64,000 nt of DNA from Streptomyces sp. P9-A2. Its GTDB lineage: Bacteria > Actinomycetota > Actinomycetes > Streptomycetales > Streptomycetaceae. This document shows positions 61,147 through 64,000 of the stretch, piece after piece. The DNA lies in NCBI RefSeq assembly GCF_036634175.1, contig NZ_JAZIFX010000001.1:496001-560000 (forward strand). The letters run 5' to 3'. The first letter of the stretch is position 1. Each line of letters starts with the position of its first letter. The translations under genes and the position numbers were made by a program. The notes below the pieces were generated by a model, which saw only the letters and a program-made list of their open reading frames with translations, did no database searches and was not told the DNA's origin.

Positions 61147-62592
61147 ATGAGTCTCCCCGTCGACGCGCCCGCAGGCGAGGCATTGGGCGTGTTGTCCCGC
61201 TTTCGGGTCGAGTTCTACAACTGCCTCTACTCCCGCGCGGACGCGCTCTTCGAGCTCACCGATGCGGTGCTGTGCGCGGACGGGCCGGTGAAAACCCTGG
61301 TCGAGCTCTCCTTGGCGGTCGAGCACCGGCGCGGGCATGGCGCCCTGTACGCCGCCCTGGACCGGGGCTGGCTGGAGCCGACACGGTTGCGCCGCACGCT
61401 GGCCGGGCTGCCGCTGCCGAGGGCGGCCGACGGGCGCATCGTGCTCGCCGTGGACGTCAGCAACTGGCTGCGGCCCGACGCTCCCACCAGCAACGACCGG
61501 CTCTTCTGCCATGTCTACGGGCGCGGCGACCGCAGCTCGGACCAGCTGGTGCCCGGCTGGCCCTACTCCTTCGTCGCCGCCCTGGAGTCCGGCCGCACCT
61601 CCTGGGTCGCCCTGCTGGACGCGGTCCGCCTGGGCCCGGCCGACGACGCGACCATTGTCACGGCCGCCCAACTCCGCGATGTCATCGAGCGGTTGACGAG
61701 CACAGGCCACTGGAAGCCGGGCGATCCGGACATCGTGATCGTGATGGATTCCGGCTACGACGTCGCCTACCTGACCCACACTCTCGCCGACCTTCCCGTC
61801 GTGCTGGTCGGACGGCTGCGCTCGGACCGGGTCATGCTCCGTGACCCCGGCCCCGCCCGGTCGGGCCCCCGGGGCGGGCGTCCCCGCCGGCATGGCGGCG
61901 TCCTGACGTTCAAGAAGCCCGACAGCTGGCACGAGCCGGATGTCACGACCGCCACGGACACCACCCGCTACGGCACGGCCGCCGCGATGGCCTGGGACCG
62001 GATGCACCCCCGACTCACCCACCGCGGCCCCTGGCTGAACCACGCCAAGGAAGAACTCCCCATCCTGCACGGCACGTTGATCCGTCTCCAGGTCGAGCGC
62101 CTGCCCGGCGACCGCGACCCTAAACCGGTCTGGCTGTGGTGCTCGGCCACCGCCGCCACACCGGCGGGCGTGGACCGCTGGTGGCAGGTGTTCCTCCGCA
62201 GATTCGACCTGGAGCACACCTTCCGGCTGATGAAACAGACCCTCGGCTGGACTGCCCCGAAGACCCGCCACGCGGACACCGCCGACCTGTGGACCTGGCT
62301 CATCATCGCCGCCCACATCCAGCTCCGCCTCGCCCGGCCCCTCGCCGAAGACCTGCGCCACCCCTGGGAACGGCCCGCTGCACCGCGTCGGCTCACCCCC
62401 GCCCGGGTGCGGCGGGGGTTTCGCAACGTCCGCGCGACCACGGCCCGTCCGGCGGCCGCACCGAAACCGTCCCGGCCAGGGCCGGGACGGCCTGCAGGCT
62501 CGAAGAACAGGCACCGGGCCAGGCATCACGACGTCGGCAAGACCGTCAAACGCGCCGAGTCGATCAAGGAACACCAAACCCGCCCACGTTAA
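61147..62592 (+). CDS. IS701-like transposase (NF041680 type)
   Basis: 481 residues from ATG 61147. DGRIVLAVDVSNWLRPDAPTSNDRLFCHVYGRG holds the first catalytic Asp, IVIVMDSGYDVAYLTHTLADLPVVLVGRLRSDRV the second, and WWQVFLRRFDLEHTFRLMKQTLGWTAPKTRHADTADLW the YREK-like Glu region. This matches a family of Streptomyces transposases annotated as NF041680 putative transposase, near IS701. The C-terminal tail is basic. Complete, with no frameshift. Confidence 0.82.
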   Translation: MSLPVDAPAGEALGVLSRFRVEFYNCLYSRADALFELTDAVLCADGPVKTLVELSLAVEHRRGHGALYAALDRGWLEPTRLRRTLAGLPLPRAADGRIVLAVDVSNWLRPDAPTSNDRLFCHVYGRGDRSSDQLVPGWPYSFVAALESGRTSWVALLDAVRLGPADDATIVTAAQLRDVIERLTSTGHWKPGDPDIVIVMDSGYDVAYLTHTLADLPVVLVGRLRSDRVMLRDPGPARSGPRGGRPRRHGGVLTFKKPDSWHEPDVTTATDTTRYGTAAAMAWDRMHPRLTHRGPWLNHAKEELPILHGTLIRLQVERLPGDRDPKPVWLWCSATAATPAGVDRWWQVFLRRFDLEHTFRLMKQTLGWTAPKTRHADTADLWTWLIIAAHIQLRLARPLAEDLRHPWERPAAPRRLTPARVRRGFRNVRATTARPAAAPKPSRPGPGRPAGSKNRHRARHHDVGKTVKRAESIKEHQTRPR

Positions 62593-62635
62593 ACGCCAAG
62601 CTCAGATAAAATCAGTGCGTTGTGGCAAAGGGAGT

Positions 62636-62661
62636 CCCTGTTCGATGAGCAGGGGTTTCTT
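62636..62661 (+). terminator. Inward-acting terminator at the IS end
   Basis: The stem CCCTG/CAGGG is followed by GTTTCTT. It would stop transcription entering the element from outside. The same structure occurs inverted near 34920-34946 in copy 1. Weak stem, so function is tentative. Confidence 0.4.
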
Positions 62662-62733
62662 CGTGTGCGGGGCATGATCGCCTTGGGGTAGGGGCAGGCA
62701 GCGGACGGCTTGTTATGGATCGAGGAGGGTGCG

Positions 62734-63300
62734 ATGCCGTCGGTGCTGGGGTTGATGGAACAGCGTGAGGCGCGGGCGAGGCAGGATCTGGAGTCCTGGA
62801 CGGAGGTCCTGGAGCAGGCTCAGGCGGAGGTGGATGCCGCGCGGGAGCGGGTCGAGCGGGCCCGGGTGGGGCGTGAGGAGCTTGTGTCGGTGCTGGCCGG
62901 GGAGAGCCCGGTGAATACGCCGGTTCCGGTGCCGTCCGGTGGTGAGATGGCTGCCGCCGTGGGATCGGGCGGCCCGGGCTCGGGGCATGGCGGGCGGCCG
63001 CCGGTGTGGCGGTCGGGCATGGGTGAGGAGGTGCTCAGCGGCCTGTATCGGGAGGTGTTCGCCGCGGTGGTGGCCGCTTCGGGGCCGGTGAACGGGGTGG
63101 AGCTGACGCGGGCGGTGGGCCGGGAGGCGGAGATCAGGAACGAGGTGGAGAAGATCCGTCACCGTGCCTATGTGCTGGAGAAGCGGGGCTGGCTGGTGCG
63201 GGCGAAGGACGGACGGTTCATGCCTGAGCCCGGAGCAGTCGGCCGGGACGCTTCTCCGGCCAGCGCGGAGCGTCTGCGGCCAGGCGCCGGGACAGTCTGA
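62734..63300 (+). CDS. IS-borne accessory protein, copy 2
   Basis: 188 residues from ATG 62734 (GAGGAGGG ahead), identical to the product of 34281-34847: N-terminal coiled coil, Gly/Pro linker, C-terminal winged-helix-like part. It converges on the transposase gene and overlaps its 3' end by 83 bases. Retention without change in two copies supports a function in the element, though recent duplication alone could also explain identity. Confidence 0.7.
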   Translation: MPSVLGLMEQREARARQDLESWTEVLEQAQAEVDAARERVERARVGREELVSVLAGESPVNTPVPVPSGGEMAAAVGSGGPGSGHGGRPPVWRSGMGEEVLSGLYREVFAAVVAASGPVNGVELTRAVGREAEIRNEVEKIRHRAYVLEKRGWLVRAKDGRFMPEPGAVGRDASPASAERLRPGAGTV

Positions 63301-64000
63301 TCACGGCGGCCCACCACACCATCTGGGCGTGGTGGTCGGGGCGGCGTTCGTGGTCGCGGTTGAGGCGGCGTGAGCGGGAGAGCCAGCTCAGCGTCCGCTC
63401 CACGACCCACCTGCGGGCCAGTACGACAAATCCGCGTTGTCCGTCGGAGCGGCGCACGACCTCGGTCCGGACTCCGTGACGGGCGAACGCCTTCGCCAGC
63501 GCCGGACCCTGGTAGGCACTGTCGACCCACACCAGTTTCAGCAGCCGGCCCGGCTGCTGCATGAACGTCTCCAGCAGTGCGGGGGCGGCCTTGGAGTCGT
63601 GCACATCGGCCGTGGTCACGGTCACTTCCAGGAGCAGGCCCTCGGTGTCGGTCAGGATGTGACGCTTGCGGCCGTCACGTGACTTGCCGCCGTCGTATCC
63701 GCGACTGTCCTCGCCGACGGTCTCGGAGGCGTCCACCGACTGACTGTCGATGACTCCCGCGCTGGGCTCGGCGTTGCGGCCGGCGCGCTCCCTCGCCGAA
63801 CGTCGCAGGCGTTCGTAGAGTTCACGCGCATAGTCGTAGGCCCGCCAGCGGCGGAAGAAGTCGTAGACCGCCCGCCAGCAAGGGAAATCGACCGGCAGAG
63901 CCGTCCACTTCACTCCGTTGTCGACCAGGTAGCGCACCGCGTCGAGCATTGTCCGGTGGCAGTACGCCTCGGGGCGCCCGCCCCGCTTCAGGAGCCAGGC
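63218..64000 (-). CDS. IS5-type transposase, copy 2 (5' end outside the window)
   Basis: The visible C-terminal 260 or so residues equal those of the transposase at 33407-34363, including VIDSQSVDASE, WVDSAYQGPALAK and WVVERTLSWLSRSRRLN. The frame is open at the window edge, so the start lies outside. No change relative to copy 1 was seen. Confidence 0.9.
   Translation of the reverse strand, partial: AWLLKRGGRPEAYCHRTMLDAVRYLVDNGVKWTALPVDFPCWRAVYDFFRRWRAYDYARELYERLRRSARERAGRNAEPSAGVIDSQSVDASETVGEDSRGYDGGKSRDGRKRHILTDTEGLLLEVTVTTADVHDSKAAPALLETFMQQPGRLLKLVWVDSAYQGPALAKAFARHGVRTEVVRRSDGQRGFVVLARRWVVERTLSWLSRSRRLNRDHERRPDHHAQMVWWAAVIRLSRRLAADAPRWPEKRPGRLLRAQA

Larger units (their letters stand above)
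59851..62602 (+). mobile_element. IS701-like element with an IS630-type insertion in its left end
   Basis: The right end reads ACGTTAAACGCCAAGCT (62586-62602). The left end AGCTTGGCGTTTA (59851-59863) is its inverse but is cut by an IS630-type element; behind that element the sequence goes on ACGTCGCAGG, so removal of the insert and one TA restores the repeat. The 481-residue transposase gene occupies most of the rest. A target duplication is not obvious. The element lies directly after the hydrolase remnant. Confidence 0.7.
62616..64000 (-). mobile_element. Two-gene IS5-type element, copy 2, cut by the window end
   Basis: Begins TGCGTTGTGGCAAAGGGAG at 62616, the same end as the right end of the copy at 33268-34965, and is identical in both encoded proteins as far as visible. 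It is in inverted orientation to copy 1. The other end and the target duplication lie outside the window. Confidence 0.9.

Noticed and set aside
33268..64000. Composite transposon bounded by the two inverted two-gene IS copies
   Set aside because: The span is over 30 kb, crosses unrelated units, and the outer end of copy 2 is not visible, so nothing supports joint movement.
1..64000. tRNA or rRNA genes and tRNA attachment sites
   Set aside because: I found no convincing cloverleaf, CCA end or rRNA signature, though I could not run a covariance search.

Overview
The window looks like Streptomyces or a close actinobacterial relative. Composition is high GC throughout, GTG and TTG starts follow strong GGAGG-type ribosome sites, genes are coupled through ATGA or GTGA overlaps, and several families are typical of the group (a conservon, WhiB, DUF317, ImmA/IrrE with a MAB_1171c-like protein). 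The density of nested insertion sequences and a mobilisation module suggest an accessory region such as a chromosome arm, island or large plasmid. The sequence alone cannot separate these.

Layout. 1-6.6 kb: the 3' end of a GH15 glycosidase, then a complete conservon (sensor-like ATPase, roadblock, DUF742, small GTPase, two P450s). 6.6-17.1 kb: a tightly packed plus-strand operon holding a LuxR-type HTH, an ATPase fusion, a dTMP-kinase-like protein, a PEP-mutase-like protein, a NUDIX protein, a TylF-like methyltransferase, a 2-hydroxyacid dehydrogenase with an internal amber codon, a nucleotidyltransferase, a radical SAM/SPASM enzyme, a 2OG-Fe(II) oxygenase, a 57-residue peptide and an HExxH protein. 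A gpsA-like gene at 25.4 kb was probably its next gene. I cannot match this set to a known pathway. It reads as an undescribed tailoring or RiPP-like system.

17-25.4 kb: an IS110 remnant, an orphan gene, an IS5-type element, then a 6.3 kb segment bounded by 29-bp inverted repeats. Inside it an IS630-type transposase gene is interrupted by a group II intron, and the intron is interrupted by an IS3-type element. An Imm53 gene and a WGR-domain gene sit in the same segment. 25.4-36.8 kb: gpsA is split by a 10.4 kb transposon encoding three large tyrosine recombinases and a TnpC-like protein. Next to its right end the transposon carries an intact gpsA paralogue whose codons at the insertion target are synonymously recoded.

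37-40 kb: a minus-strand XRE / ImmA-IrrE / MAB_1171c-like / PAP2-like set with repeated operator-like sites. 40.7-47.6 kb: a mobilisable-element backbone with an HTH replication-like gene carrying iteron-like repeats, a zinc-finger protein, WhiB, a membrane protein with fifteen GGGGACCG repeats, MobC with four back-to-back hairpins (candidate oriT) and a relaxase. 47.6-52.7 kb: a Fic/DUF5958 operon, orphan genes and a DUF317 group. 52.9-59.8 kb: a 1511-residue caspase-NACHT-like-WD40 protein translationally coupled to an alpha/beta hydrolase that is broken by an IS3-type element and a frameshift; this pair resembles an NLR-type immune or cell-death module. 59.8-64 kb: an IS701-like element with an IS630-type element in its left end, then a second copy of the IS seen at 33.3 kb, cut by the window edge.
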